Positions 29,011 to 38,061 of a stretch of DNA of 48,201 bases are shown here, in pieces. This DNA is from Pseudomonadota bacterium (GTDB lineage: Bacteria > Pseudomonadota > Gammaproteobacteria > Xanthomonadales > Rhodanobacteraceae). The translations under genes were made by a program, and so were the position numbers. Location of the stretch: contig JAFEFQ010000250.1 of assembly GCA_018240505.1 (NCBI GenBank), positions 1 through 48,201 on the forward strand, given 5' to 3'. The first letter of the stretch is position 1. The number at the start of each line of letters is the position of its first letter. The notes under the pieces are model-generated. The model saw nothing but the letters and a program-made list of their open reading frames with translations, was not told where the DNA came from and made no database searches.

Positions 29011-31103
29011 ATTTCCTCGCCGAGTTGCGCCGCCGCAACGTCATCCGCATGGCGGGGCTGTACCTCGTCGCCGCGTGGCTGGTCACGCAGGTTGCCGGGA
29101 CGCTGCTGCCGATGTTCGATGCGCCGCCGTGGATCGCACGCGCGGTGGTGCTCGTACTCGCAATCGGCTTCGTGCCGGCGATGGTGTTGTCATGGGTGTT
29201 CGAACTCACGCCGGAGGGCCTGAAACGCGATGCCGAGGTGCCGGTCGAACAGTCGATTGCGCCGCAAACGGCGCGACGGATGGACCGCGCGATCATAGCG
29301 GTGCTGCTGCTTGCGCTGGGTTATTTCGCATTCGACAAGTTCGCGCTCGCGCCGCGCCGCGAAGCGGCGAACATCGTCGCGGCAACCAAAGCGGTTGAAA
29401 CGAAACCGATGGCGGCGAGCGAAAAATCCATTGCCGTGCTGCCGTTCGAAAATCTGTCCGCCGACAAGGACAACGAATACTTCGTTGCCGGCATGCAGGA
29501 TTTGATCCTGGGCAAGCTGGCCGACATCGGCGAGCTGAAGGTGATCTCGCGCACTTCGACGCTGAAGTACCGCAGCCGCCCGGAAAACCTGAAGCAGGTC
29601 GGAGAGGAGCTCGGCGTTGCGAATGTGCTCGAAGGCAGCGTGCAGAAGTCCGGCAACGCCGTGCTGATCAATGTGCAGCTGATCGACGCGCGCACCGACA
29701 ACCACCTTTGGGCCGAAAGCTACAAGCGCACGCTGGACGACATCTTCGGCGTCGAAGGCGAGGTGGCGGAGAAGATCGCCGGCTCGCTGCAGGCGCGGCT
29801 GTCGCCGGATGAAGCGTCCCGGCTGGCGGCGGTGCCGACCACGAACCGCGTCGCCTACGATGCGTTTCTGCAGGCCGAGTTCCTGGTCAATCGCGGCAAC
29901 CTCGAGTTCACCAGCAACTGGTATCGCAAGGCGATTCCCCATTACGAGCAGGCGCTGCACGAAGATCCCGGGTTCGTGCTGGCGCTGGCCCGGCTGTCGT
30001 TTGCGGAGAGCATTGCCTACTGGTTTGGCGGCCACAACGATCCGACGCTGGCCGACAAGGCGCGGCAGCACGCCCAACAGGCGCTGGATCGGCAACCCGA
30101 CCTGGCCGATGCGCAGTTGGCGATGGGTTATGTGCAGTACACCGGAGCGGACGATTTCGATGCAGCGCTCGGCGATTTTGCCGCAGCACTCAAGTTGCGG
30201 CCGCACGATCCGGAGATCCTGCTGGCATCTGCTTTCGCGCTGCGCCGCCTGGGCCGGCTTCCTGCTGCGATCGATGCATTGCAGGAAGCGGTTTTACGCG
30301 ATCCGCGCAGCTCCTACGCCTTCGAATCGCTCGGCGAGACGCTGCTGATGGCGCATCGCTACGACGAGGCCGAAGTGGCGTTGCAACGCGCGCGCTCGAT
30401 CGATCCGGGCAACACGGTCGCATTGGAGCAGTTGGCATCGAAGGCGATCCTGGCGCAGGGCGATGTGCCCCGGGCGCTGGCGCTGCTGGTGGGGGATCAA
30501 CCGCGCCTGGTCTCGCGGCGCGCGGGGCTCCTGCAAATGCAGGGGCGCTACGACGAGGCCATCCACATGCTCGAAAGCCTTCCGCCCAATGACGATCAAT
30601 TCGGCACGGCCGGCGACAGGGAGCTGCAGTTGGCGGATCTGTTGCACCTGGCGGGACAAGCCGATCGCACCCGCGCACTGTACGCATCCGCCTTGCCGCA
30701 GGTCCGCGCGCAACTCGGCGCCTTGCGTGGCCAGCGCGACCAGAGTGCGGAGTGGACCCAGGTCGCGCGCGCCCTGCACGGGCTCGGCAAGGAAAGTGAA
30801 GCCCTCGATGCGCTATCGCACTCGCAGGATCTGGCGCGACGCAGTGGCGACCTGAGCGAATATCCGCGCCTCACGGCCGCAAACGCGTCGGTCTACGCCG
30901 ACATGCAGCGTCCCGATCTGGCGATTCCGCTATTGCAGGAGATTCTTCCCGGCGATAGCGGCGGCCTGTATTTTTCGCCAACGATGCTGTGGGTCGATTC
31001 GTCATGGGATCCGATCCGTCACGACCCCGGTTTCCAGGCCTTGCTGGAGCAGTACGCCAAGTTCAAGCCGGCAGACAGCCGTGCAGGCCCCGGCCATGGC
31101 TGA
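29007..31103 (+). CDS. Membrane-anchored TolB-like/TPR protein, copy 1
   Basis: A 698-residue protein, the longest of the four paralogues. After a short basic start (FLAELRRRNV) come two helices (about 15-36 and 43-66), a positively charged loop ending in TPEGLKRDAE, and a third helix (about 95-112). By the positive-inside rule this puts the rest in the periplasm. Residues about 141-265 are a TolB N-terminal-like/FlgO-like domain (SIAVLPFENLSADKDNEYF..., ANVLEGSVQKSGN). About eight TPR-like units follow to the end (ALAFA-type helix pairs, DPGNTVALEQL). Such proteins are abundant in Xanthomonadales and their role is unknown; sensing or scaffolding is inferred. The start is GTG at 29007, overlapping the previous stop. 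Confidence 0.85.
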   Translation: MNFLAELRRRNVIRMAGLYLVAAWLVTQVAGTLLPMFDAPPWIARAVVLVLAIGFVPAMVLSWVFELTPEGLKRDAEVPVEQSIAPQTARRMDRAIIAVLLLALGYFAFDKFALAPRREAANIVAATKAVETKPMAASEKSIAVLPFENLSADKDNEYFVAGMQDLILGKLADIGELKVISRTSTLKYRSRPENLKQVGEELGVANVLEGSVQKSGNAVLINVQLIDARTDNHLWAESYKRTLDDIFGVEGEVAEKIAGSLQARLSPDEASRLAAVPTTNRVAYDAFLQAEFLVNRGNLEFTSNWYRKAIPHYEQALHEDPGFVLALARLSFAESIAYWFGGHNDPTLADKARQHAQQALDRQPDLADAQLAMGYVQYTGADDFDAALGDFAAALKLRPHDPEILLASAFALRRLGRLPAAIDALQEAVLRDPRSSYAFESLGETLLMAHRYDEAEVALQRARSIDPGNTVALEQLASKAILAQGDVPRALALLVGDQPRLVSRRAGLLQMQGRYDEAIHMLESLPPNDDQFGTAGDRELQLADLLHLAGQADRTRALYASALPQVRAQLGALRGQRDQSAEWTQVARALHGLGKESEALDALSHSQDLARRSGDLSEYPRLTAANASVYADMQRPDLAIPLLQEILPGDSGGLYFSPTMLWVDSSWDPIRHDPGFQALLEQYAKFKPADSRAGPGHG

Positions 31104-32907
31104 CTTTCTCGCCCGTCTCAAACAACGCAAGCTCGTGCAATGGGCGCTGGCCTATGTCGCATTCGCGTTCGCGCTGCTGCAGGGCGTGGACATCGTGGCG
31201 CAGCGCTTCGCCTGGCCGGAAGCGGTCGAGCGTGGATTGATCGTCGCGCTGGCGATCGGATTTTTCGTCGCTCTGGTGCTGGCCTGGTATCACGGCGAGC
31301 GCGGCGAGCAAAAGGCCAAAGGCATGGAGTTATTGATCCTGGCGGTGCTGTTCGCCGTCGGCGGCGGAATGATGTGGCGATTTGCGCGCGTGCCGGCATC
31401 GGCGCCGGCAGCCGCACGGACTGCCGCTGCGCCGGCGGTCGAGGCGCCTGCCGTGGCGGATTCCCGATCGATCGCCGTGCTGCCGCTGATCAACGCCAGC
31501 GGCGACGACAAGCAGCAGTTCTTTTCCGACGGCATATCCGAATCGCTGATCGTGGCGCTGTCGCAAGTGCCGGGGCTGACCGTGATCGGGCGAAATTCGT
31601 CGTTCCAGTTCCGCGACGTCAAAACCGATAGCCGAACGGTCGGCGAAAAACTCGGCGTCGCGCGTTTGCTCGGCGGCAGCGTGCAACACGCAGGCGACGC
31701 GGTGCGGATCAGCGTGGAGCTGGTGGATGCGCCAAGCGGGCGCGCGTTGTGGTCGCAACGCTACGACCGCCCGTACACCGACCTGTTCAAACTGCAGGAC
31801 GACATCACCAACGCAGTGATCGGCGCGTTGCAGGCGAAACTGCTCGGAAGCGGCGTGCGGACGGCGCAGAGCGACCGCCCGCCCAACGGCAGCATCGAGG
31901 CCTACAACGCCTATCTGCAAGCCGTTTTCGAGGCAAGGAAATTCAATGCGGAAGGCTTTCGCCAGGCCATTCCGTTGCTGGATCGCGCGATTGCGCTGGA
32001 TCCGGGTTACGCCCTGGCCTATGCCAAGCGCGCGACAGTGCGACTCAATTCGATCAACATGGCGAGCAGCTTGATCGGCGCCAAGCGCATCGAAGCCGCG
32101 CGCCCCGCACGCGAAGACGTGCAGCGCGCGCTGGCGTTGAACCCGGATCTGGCCTATGCCTACGGCATCGCCGGCTATCTGGCGGACGACATCGACGCCG
32201 ATCGGGCAGCGGCGGAAGCGGCCTACCGCCGCGCGCTGGCGTTGCAGCCGGATTTGTCCAATGCCTTGAACGGGCTGAGCGACCAGTTGATGTCGGCTGG
32301 ACGCTATGCCGAGGCCGTCGACCTGATCCGGCATTCGTTGCTGGCCAATCCCTTGTCGGCTCCGACACATTCTCGGCTTGCGGGCGTGCTCATGTCGACG
32401 GGACGCTGGGACGAGGCGCAGGCCGCCATCCGCAAGTCGCTGGAGATTCAGCCCGACAGTTGGTTTGGCCGCCGCGATGCCACGAATCTGGCCATCATGC
32501 GCGGCGATGCCGCGACGGCCGCACGCGAAGCCGAAGCCATCGCGCCCGGCCCCGTTCGCGATGGGACGCTGGCATTGGCGAGACAGATCGCGCCGGATCG
32601 CGCCGCTGCCGATGCTGCACTGCGCGAATTCACGAACGCGCACGGTGCCGACAACCCCTCGGGCGTGGCGGAGTTGTACGCCGTGCGCGGCGAGCCGGGC
32701 CCGATGTTCGACTGGATGCAACGCGCACTGGCCGCGGGCGACCCCGGGGTCAGGGGAACCTGGGGCTACCCGTTCCTGACCCGCTATCGCGACGACCCGC
32801 GCTTCGTCGCGTTCTGCAAGCAGGCCGGCATTGCCACGCCCGCCGAAGCGGATGCGGCGAATGCGGCGTATTTGGCGAAGCCTGCGAACGAGGCGGGTGC
32901 GCGATGA
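31096..32907 (+). CDS. Membrane-anchored TolB-like/TPR protein, copy 2
   Basis: A 603-residue paralogue. Its N-terminal region differs most from the others: MADFLARLKQRKLVQWALAY, helices at about 14-34, 48-65 and 78-96, and an Ala/Pro-rich linker (about 100-121). The TolB-like domain starts at SIAVLPLINASGDDKQQFF (about 125) and is nearly identical to that of copy 3, including 76 consecutive identical bases. TPR units follow, ending in a distinctive tail (DPRFVAFCKQAGI...EAGAR). The ATG at 31096 lies 8 bases inside copy 1's end, and its own stop overlaps the copy 3 ATG (ATGA), so translation is coupled on both sides. Confidence 0.85.
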   Translation: MADFLARLKQRKLVQWALAYVAFAFALLQGVDIVAQRFAWPEAVERGLIVALAIGFFVALVLAWYHGERGEQKAKGMELLILAVLFAVGGGMMWRFARVPASAPAAARTAAAPAVEAPAVADSRSIAVLPLINASGDDKQQFFSDGISESLIVALSQVPGLTVIGRNSSFQFRDVKTDSRTVGEKLGVARLLGGSVQHAGDAVRISVELVDAPSGRALWSQRYDRPYTDLFKLQDDITNAVIGALQAKLLGSGVRTAQSDRPPNGSIEAYNAYLQAVFEARKFNAEGFRQAIPLLDRAIALDPGYALAYAKRATVRLNSINMASSLIGAKRIEAARPAREDVQRALALNPDLAYAYGIAGYLADDIDADRAAAEAAYRRALALQPDLSNALNGLSDQLMSAGRYAEAVDLIRHSLLANPLSAPTHSRLAGVLMSTGRWDEAQAAIRKSLEIQPDSWFGRRDATNLAIMRGDAATAAREAEAIAPGPVRDGTLALARQIAPDRAAADAALREFTNAHGADNPSGVAELYAVRGEPGPMFDWMQRALAAGDPGVRGTWGYPFLTRYRDDPRFVAFCKQAGIATPAEADAANAAYLAKPANEAGAR

Positions 32908-34715
32908 GTCTTCTCGGCGAACTCAAGCGTCGCAACGTGCTGCGCGCCGCGGTGCTCTACATCGGCGCGGTCTGGGCGCTCGCGCAGGGCATCGCACAAC
33001 TTGGCCCGCCGCTTGGCGCGCCGGAATGGATCACGCGCTGGTTCGTGATCGCCTGCGGCATCGGCTTTCCGTTCTGGCTCGCGTTCGCGTGGTTCTACGA
33101 GTGGACGCCGCAGGGGCTCAAGCGCGAGAGCGAAGTGGCGGCGGATGTGTCGATTGCGCATTCGACCGGGCGCAAGCTCGACTTCGCGATCATCGGCGTG
33201 CTCGGCCTTGCCGTGGTGTTGTTGCTGACCGATCGCTTCGCGCCGCGCAACAGCGAAAATGTCGCTGCCGCCTCCGACAAATCCATCGCGGTGCTGCCGC
33301 TGGTCAACGCCAGCGGCGACGACAAGCAGCAGTTCTTTTCCGACGGCATATCCGAATCGCTGATCGTGGCGCTGTCGCAGGCGCCGGGGCTGACAGTGAT
33401 CGGGCGCAACTCGTCGTTCCGGTTCCGCGACGGCAAGACCGACAGCAAGACCGTCGGCGAGAAACTCGGCGTGGCGCGGCTGCTCGGCGGCAGCGTGCAG
33501 CACGCGGGCGACATGGTGCGGATCAGCGTGGAACTGGTGGATGCGCCGAGCGGGCGCGCGCTGTGGTCACAGCGTTACGACCGGCCGTACAAGGACCTGT
33601 TCGCGCTGCAGGACGACATCACCACCGCCGTGGCCGATGTGTTGAAAGCGAAGCTGCTGGGCGACGCGCCGACCGCGCAGAGCGACCGTCCGCCCAGCGG
33701 CAACATCGAAGCCTACAATGCGTTGCTGGAAGCCAATTTCCAGGCGGCGAAATTGACCGATGAAAGCAATCGCCGGGCGATCGCATTGCTCGACCGCGCC
33801 ATCGCGCTGGACCCGAACTATGCGCTGGCTTATGCCAAGCGCGCGCGCGCGTGGACGTTTCCGCTTGCCTGGAACGATCCGATCGTCGCCAAGGGGCTCG
33901 TGGCGGCAAGTCCCGCCCGTGCCGACGTGCGGCGCGCGCTGGCGCTGAATCCGAACCTGGCCTACGCGCACGCCATTGCGGGAAATCTGTCGGGCTACAT
34001 CGATGGCGATCCGGCGGCGGCAGAAGCGGATTATCGCCGCGCGTTGGCATTGCAGCCGGATCTGTCCGTCGCATTGACGGGCTTGAGCCGGCAGATGTCG
34101 CAGGCAGGGCGTTATCCGGAGGCCATCGATCTGATTCGGCGCTCGCTGTTGTCGGACCCGCTTTCGGCGACGGCTTATGCCCAACTGGCGCGCTTGCTTC
34201 AGTTGACCGGGCAACTCGATGAAGCGCAGGCCGCATTCGACAAGGTTCGGGAATTGCTGCCGGATGCGCCGGGCGTCCAGGCCAATTTCGTCTGGCTTGC
34301 GATCACGCGCGGAGACGCCGAGACCGCCATGCGTAGCGCACAGGCGATGCCGCCGGGCAAGTTTCGCGACGATTCGCTGGCCGCCGCCGCACAGATCGGC
34401 ACGGATCGCGCCGCCGCCGACACTGCGTTGCGTGATTACATCGACAAGCAAGGTGAGGCCAATCCGTCCGGCGTGGCGGAGATGTACGCACTGCGCAGCG
34501 AGCCGGGTCCGATGTTCGATTGGCTGAAACATGCGCTGGCTGCGGACGATCCCGGCGCGAAATGGCCGTGGGAGGATCCGTATTTCATTCGTTACCGCAA
34601 CGACCCGCGCTTCGCTGAATATTGCAAACAGGCCGGCATTGTCACGCCTGCTCAAGTGGATGCGGCGAATGCGGCCTATCCGGCGAAGCGCGCGAACGAG
34701 GCGGGTGCGCGATGA
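32904..34715 (+). CDS. Membrane-anchored TolB-like/TPR protein, copy 3
   Basis: A 603-residue paralogue with the same layout: MSLLGELKRRNVLRAAVLYI, helices at about 13-33, 44-64 and 94-110, the loop EWTPQGLKRESE, then a TolB-like domain from about residue 127 and TPR units. The N-terminal region is closest to copy 4 while the TolB-like and TPR parts are closest to copy 2. That mosaic fits unequal recombination among tandem copies. The C-terminal tail (CKQAGIVTPAQVDAANAAY) repeats that of copy 2. The start overlaps the copy 2 stop by four bases, and the stop overlaps the copy 4 start in the same way. Confidence 0.85.
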   Translation: MSLLGELKRRNVLRAAVLYIGAVWALAQGIAQLGPPLGAPEWITRWFVIACGIGFPFWLAFAWFYEWTPQGLKRESEVAADVSIAHSTGRKLDFAIIGVLGLAVVLLLTDRFAPRNSENVAAASDKSIAVLPLVNASGDDKQQFFSDGISESLIVALSQAPGLTVIGRNSSFRFRDGKTDSKTVGEKLGVARLLGGSVQHAGDMVRISVELVDAPSGRALWSQRYDRPYKDLFALQDDITTAVADVLKAKLLGDAPTAQSDRPPSGNIEAYNALLEANFQAAKLTDESNRRAIALLDRAIALDPNYALAYAKRARAWTFPLAWNDPIVAKGLVAASPARADVRRALALNPNLAYAHAIAGNLSGYIDGDPAAAEADYRRALALQPDLSVALTGLSRQMSQAGRYPEAIDLIRRSLLSDPLSATAYAQLARLLQLTGQLDEAQAAFDKVRELLPDAPGVQANFVWLAITRGDAETAMRSAQAMPPGKFRDDSLAAAAQIGTDRAAADTALRDYIDKQGEANPSGVAEMYALRSEPGPMFDWLKHALAADDPGAKWPWEDPYFIRYRNDPRFAEYCKQAGIVTPAQVDAANAAYPAKRANEAGAR

Positions 34716-36496
34716 GTCTTCTCGCCGAACTCAAGCGCCGCAACGTGATCCGTGCAGGTCTGCTCTACATCGGCGCGGTGTGGGCGCTGGCGCAGGGCGT
34801 CGCGCAACTGAGCCCGGCCGTTGGCCTGCCCGACATGGCGGCGCGCTGGTTTCTGATCGCGGCCTGCATAGGCTTTCCGTTCTGGCTCGCGTTTGCCTGG
34901 TTCTACGAGTGGACGCCGCAGGGGCTCAGGCGCGAAAGCGAGATTGCGGCGGATGCGTCGATCACTCGTTCGACCGGACGCAAGATGGATCGCGCGATCA
35001 TTGCAGTACTGACCGTCGCGGTCGTGTTGCTGTTGACCGATCGCTTCGTGCTGCGCAAGGGCGATGCCGCCGCCGTGACTCCGGCCAAATCCATCGCCGT
35101 GTTGCCGCTGCTCAATGAAAGCGCAGATCCACAGCAGGAATATTTTTCGGACGGGCTTTCCGAGGAACTGATTTCCGCGCTCGGCCAGGTGCGCGATCTC
35201 AAGGTGATCGGGCGCAATTCCTCGTTCCGCTTTCGCGGCAAGGATCAGGACGACACCGTCGGGATCGGCGTCAAGCTTGGCGTGGCCACGCTGCTGCAAG
35301 GCACCGTGCGCAAGCAGGGCGACGAGGTGCGCATCGTCGCATCGCTGATCAAGGCGGCGGATGGTTCGCAGTTGTGGTCGCAAAGTTACAAGCGGCAGTT
35401 GCAGGACGTTTTCGTTGTACAGAGCGACATCGCGACGAACGTGGCGAATACGCTGAAAGCGAGCGTGTTCGGTGGCGCGATCCAGAACACCGACAAGCCG
35501 CCGAGCGGCAATCTCGATGCTTACGATGCGATGCTGCAAGGCCGCTTCTATGCCGAACGCCGCAATCGCGCAGACTATCTGAAAGCCGTGGACTACTACC
35601 AACAGGCGATCAAGCTCGACTCCGACTATGCGATGGCCTATGCGCGGCTCGCGATCGCGCAGCAGTGGTTCAACAACTGGGCGGCGAACGCCGACGAGCG
35701 CAGGACGACCAGCCCGCTTGCGCGCGCCAACGCCACCAAGGCGGTCGACCTGGCTCCGCAGTCGGCCGTGGCGCTGGGTGCGCTCGGCATCAACCAGGCG
35801 TGGTCCGACGTCGACTATCGCGCGGCGGAAGCGACGCTGAAGAAAGCCGTCGCACTCGACCCGGCGAATGCGGAAACCTTGTACCAGCTTGCGGACGTCA
35901 CCGGCTGCCTCGGACGGCTTGACGAGGCAATCGCGATGATGCGCCGGGTGCTGACGATGGAACCACTCAACGCCTCATTCCATTTCTACACCGGGCAGTT
36001 CCTGCTGGCGATAGGGCGGCTCGACGAGGCCGAGGCCGAACTGCGCCGGGCGATCGACCTGCAGCCGACGGCGGAAGCGTTTCGCGCCTATCTGGCCATG
36101 GCCTACATCAAGCAAGGCAAGCTCGACCAGGCATTGCTGGCGGCGAAGTCGGAACCGGCACCGGCCCAGCAGCGGGCCGCCCTCGCGATGGTTCATTTCG
36201 CCCAGGGCGACAAAGCCCGGGGCGAGGCGCAGCTGACGGAGATCATTCGGCTCGACGCGGACTACTCCCAGATCCTGATTGCCGACATCTACGCGCTCCG
36301 CGGAGACGCCGACCAGGTCTTTGCCTGGCTGGATCGCGGCCTGGCCAAGGGCGATCCCGGCATGACCGCCGTGTACGAGGATCCGTTCCTCGTCCCGGTA
36401 TTGCGCGAGGATCCGCGCTTGACCGCGGCTCTGCGCCAACTCGGACTGCCGTCGCCGGCGGAACTCGATGCGCGTGGCGTAAGTACGGCAAAATAA
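34712..36496 (+). CDS. Membrane-anchored TolB-like/TPR protein, copy 4
   Basis: A 594-residue paralogue. Its first 115 residues (MSLLAELKRRNVIRAGLLYI, EWTPQGLRRESE) match copy 3 closely, but its TolB-like domain (SIAVLPLLNESADPQQEYF, LLQGTVRKQGDEV) and TPRs diverge from copies 2 and 3 and are more like copy 1. The TPR part has clear units such as YQLADVTGCLGRLDEAIAMM. It ends four bases before folP, so folP is probably read from the cassette transcript. Confidence 0.85.
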   Translation: MSLLAELKRRNVIRAGLLYIGAVWALAQGVAQLSPAVGLPDMAARWFLIAACIGFPFWLAFAWFYEWTPQGLRRESEIAADASITRSTGRKMDRAIIAVLTVAVVLLLTDRFVLRKGDAAAVTPAKSIAVLPLLNESADPQQEYFSDGLSEELISALGQVRDLKVIGRNSSFRFRGKDQDDTVGIGVKLGVATLLQGTVRKQGDEVRIVASLIKAADGSQLWSQSYKRQLQDVFVVQSDIATNVANTLKASVFGGAIQNTDKPPSGNLDAYDAMLQGRFYAERRNRADYLKAVDYYQQAIKLDSDYAMAYARLAIAQQWFNNWAANADERRTTSPLARANATKAVDLAPQSAVALGALGINQAWSDVDYRAAEATLKKAVALDPANAETLYQLADVTGCLGRLDEAIAMMRRVLTMEPLNASFHFYTGQFLLAIGRLDEAEAELRRAIDLQPTAEAFRAYLAMAYIKQGKLDQALLAAKSEPAPAQQRAALAMVHFAQGDKARGEAQLTEIIRLDADYSQILIADIYALRGDADQVFAWLDRGLAKGDPGMTAVYEDPFLVPVLREDPRLTAALRQLGLPSPAELDARGVSTAK

Positions 36497-36500
36497 GCGC

Positions 36501-37403
36501 ATGTTCGATACGACTCCCACGCTCGATTGCGCCGGCCGTGCGCTGAAACTGGATCGCCCGCGCATTGCCGGTATCCTCAATCTGACGAGCGATTCTTTTT
36601 CCGGCGACGGCTTGCGCGCCGATGTAGCGGCAGCGGTTGCGCAGGGCGTGGCAATGGTGGAGCAGGGCGCGGACCTGCTCGACGTCGGCGCGGAATCGAC
36701 GCGCCCCGGCGCAGGCGAGATTTCCGTTGCCGACGAAATCGCGCGCGTCGTGCCGGTGATCGAGGCGTTGGCGAAACGCGTCGAAGTGCCGATTTCCATC
36801 GACACGAGCAAGCCCGAGGTGATGCGCGCGGCCGTCGCCGCGGGCGCGGGCTTCATCAACGACGTGCGTGCGCTGCGCGCGGACGGCGCGCTCGACACCG
36901 CCGCGGAGTTGAAGGTACCGGTCTGCCTGATGCACATGCAGGGCGAGCCGCGCACGATGCAGGACGCGCCGCACTACGACGACGTCGTCGGCGAGGTGAA
37001 GAATTTCCTTGCCGGCCGCATCTTCGCCTGCGAGATGAGCGGCATCGACAAGAAGCGCATCGTCGTCGATCCGGGTTTCGGCTTCGGTAAGACGCTCGAA
37101 CACAACCTCGCCTTGCTGCGCGGCCTCGACCAGCTCGCCGCGCTTGGCGTGCCGCTGCTCGCCGGACTTTCGCGCAAGGGCATGATCGGCGCGTTGACCG
37201 GCCGCGACGTCGAACATCGCGCCGCCGGTTCCGCCGCCGCCGCGCTGATCGCCGTGCAGAAGGGCGCGATGATCGTGCGCGTGCACGACGTGGCCGCGAC
37301 GCGCGACGCGCTCGCCGTGTGGCACGGCGTCGCGAGCGGGGCCGCTCCGGCGAAGAAAGCGCAGAAGCCGTTCGGCTCGCAGCGATTCGGCGACGATGAC
37401 TGA
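36501..37403 (+). CDS. folP: Dihydropteroate synthase
   Basis: A 300-residue enzyme that joins p-aminobenzoate to the pterin pyrophosphate in folate synthesis; it is the sulfonamide target. The signatures GILNLTSDSFSGDGL (usually GILNVTPDSFSDGG), DVGAESTRPGA, SIDTSKPEV, INDVRAL, LMHMQGEPRTMQ and DPGFGFGKT are all present, and GLSRKGMIG holds the substrate lysine. The start ATG is four bases after the TolB/TPR copy 4 stop, and the end overlaps the HAD gene by 8 bases. In E. coli folP directly follows ftsH and precedes glmM; here both neighbours differ. Confidence 0.96.
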   Translation: MFDTTPTLDCAGRALKLDRPRIAGILNLTSDSFSGDGLRADVAAAVAQGVAMVEQGADLLDVGAESTRPGAGEISVADEIARVVPVIEALAKRVEVPISIDTSKPEVMRAAVAAGAGFINDVRALRADGALDTAAELKVPVCLMHMQGEPRTMQDAPHYDDVVGEVKNFLAGRIFACEMSGIDKKRIVVDPGFGFGKTLEHNLALLRGLDQLAALGVPLLAGLSRKGMIGALTGRDVEHRAAGSAAAALIAVQKGAMIVRVHDVAATRDALAVWHGVASGAAPAKKAQKPFGSQRFGDDD

Positions 37404-38043
37404 CGCGCGGCAAGGTCGGCCGGGCCGCGCCGGCATCGACACAGTCATCTTCGATCTCGGCGGTGTTCTCATCGACTGGAACCCGCGCCATCTCTACCGC
37501 AAGCTGTTCGGCGCCGATCACGAGGCGATGGAGTGGTTCCTCGCGCAGGTGTGTTCGCCCGAATGGAATCTGCGCCAGGACGCCGGGCGTCCCTGGCGTG
37601 AAGCGATCGCGGAAGCGCAGGCCCGCCACTCCGGACACGCGGCGCTTATCCGCGCCTACCGGGAGCGTTGGGAGGAGATGCTCGGCGGGCCGATCGACGG
37701 CACGGTGGCGTTGCTCGATGAGCTGCGCGGCGAGCCGGTGCGGCTGCTCGCGCTGACCAATTGGTCGGCCGAAACGTTTCCGGTCGGGCGACGCAAGTTT
37801 CCGTTTCTCGACTGGTTCGAAGGCGTCGTCGTGTCGGGCGAAGAAAAGCTCGTCAAGCCCGATCGCGCGATCTACGAGCTGCTGCTTCGGCGCTACGGCA
37901 TCGTGCCGCAGCGCGCCGTCTTCATCGACGACAGTGAAGCGAACGTCGTCGGCGCGCGCGCGGCCGGGTTGCACGCGATCCGCTTCCGCGATCCGGCCGC
38001 CTTGCGGCGCGAGCTGGCGGCATTCGGCTTGCCCGCCGGCTGA
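37396..38043 (+). CDS. HAD-superfamily hydrolase (haloacid dehalogenase-like)
   Basis: A 215-residue HAD-IA phosphatase-like protein. Motif I is FDLGGVLIDWNP with the catalytic Asp (DLG instead of DxD, as in YihX/epoxide-hydrolase-like HADs), motif II is LTNWS, motif III is the Lys in KLVKPD, and motif IV is FIDDSEANV. The substrate is probably a phosphorylated sugar or nucleotide, but it cannot be named. It overlaps folP by 8 bases and is the last gene of the rightward run. It converges on the thioredoxin-like gene with an 18-base gap. Confidence 0.88.
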   Translation: MTDARQGRPGRAGIDTVIFDLGGVLIDWNPRHLYRKLFGADHEAMEWFLAQVCSPEWNLRQDAGRPWREAIAEAQARHSGHAALIRAYRERWEEMLGGPIDGTVALLDELRGEPVRLLALTNWSAETFPVGRRKFPFLDWFEGVVVSGEEKLVKPDRAIYELLLRRYGIVPQRAVFIDDSEANVVGARAAGLHAIRFRDPAALRRELAAFGLPAG

Positions 38044-38061
38044 GGCCGTTGCTGGCCTTGC

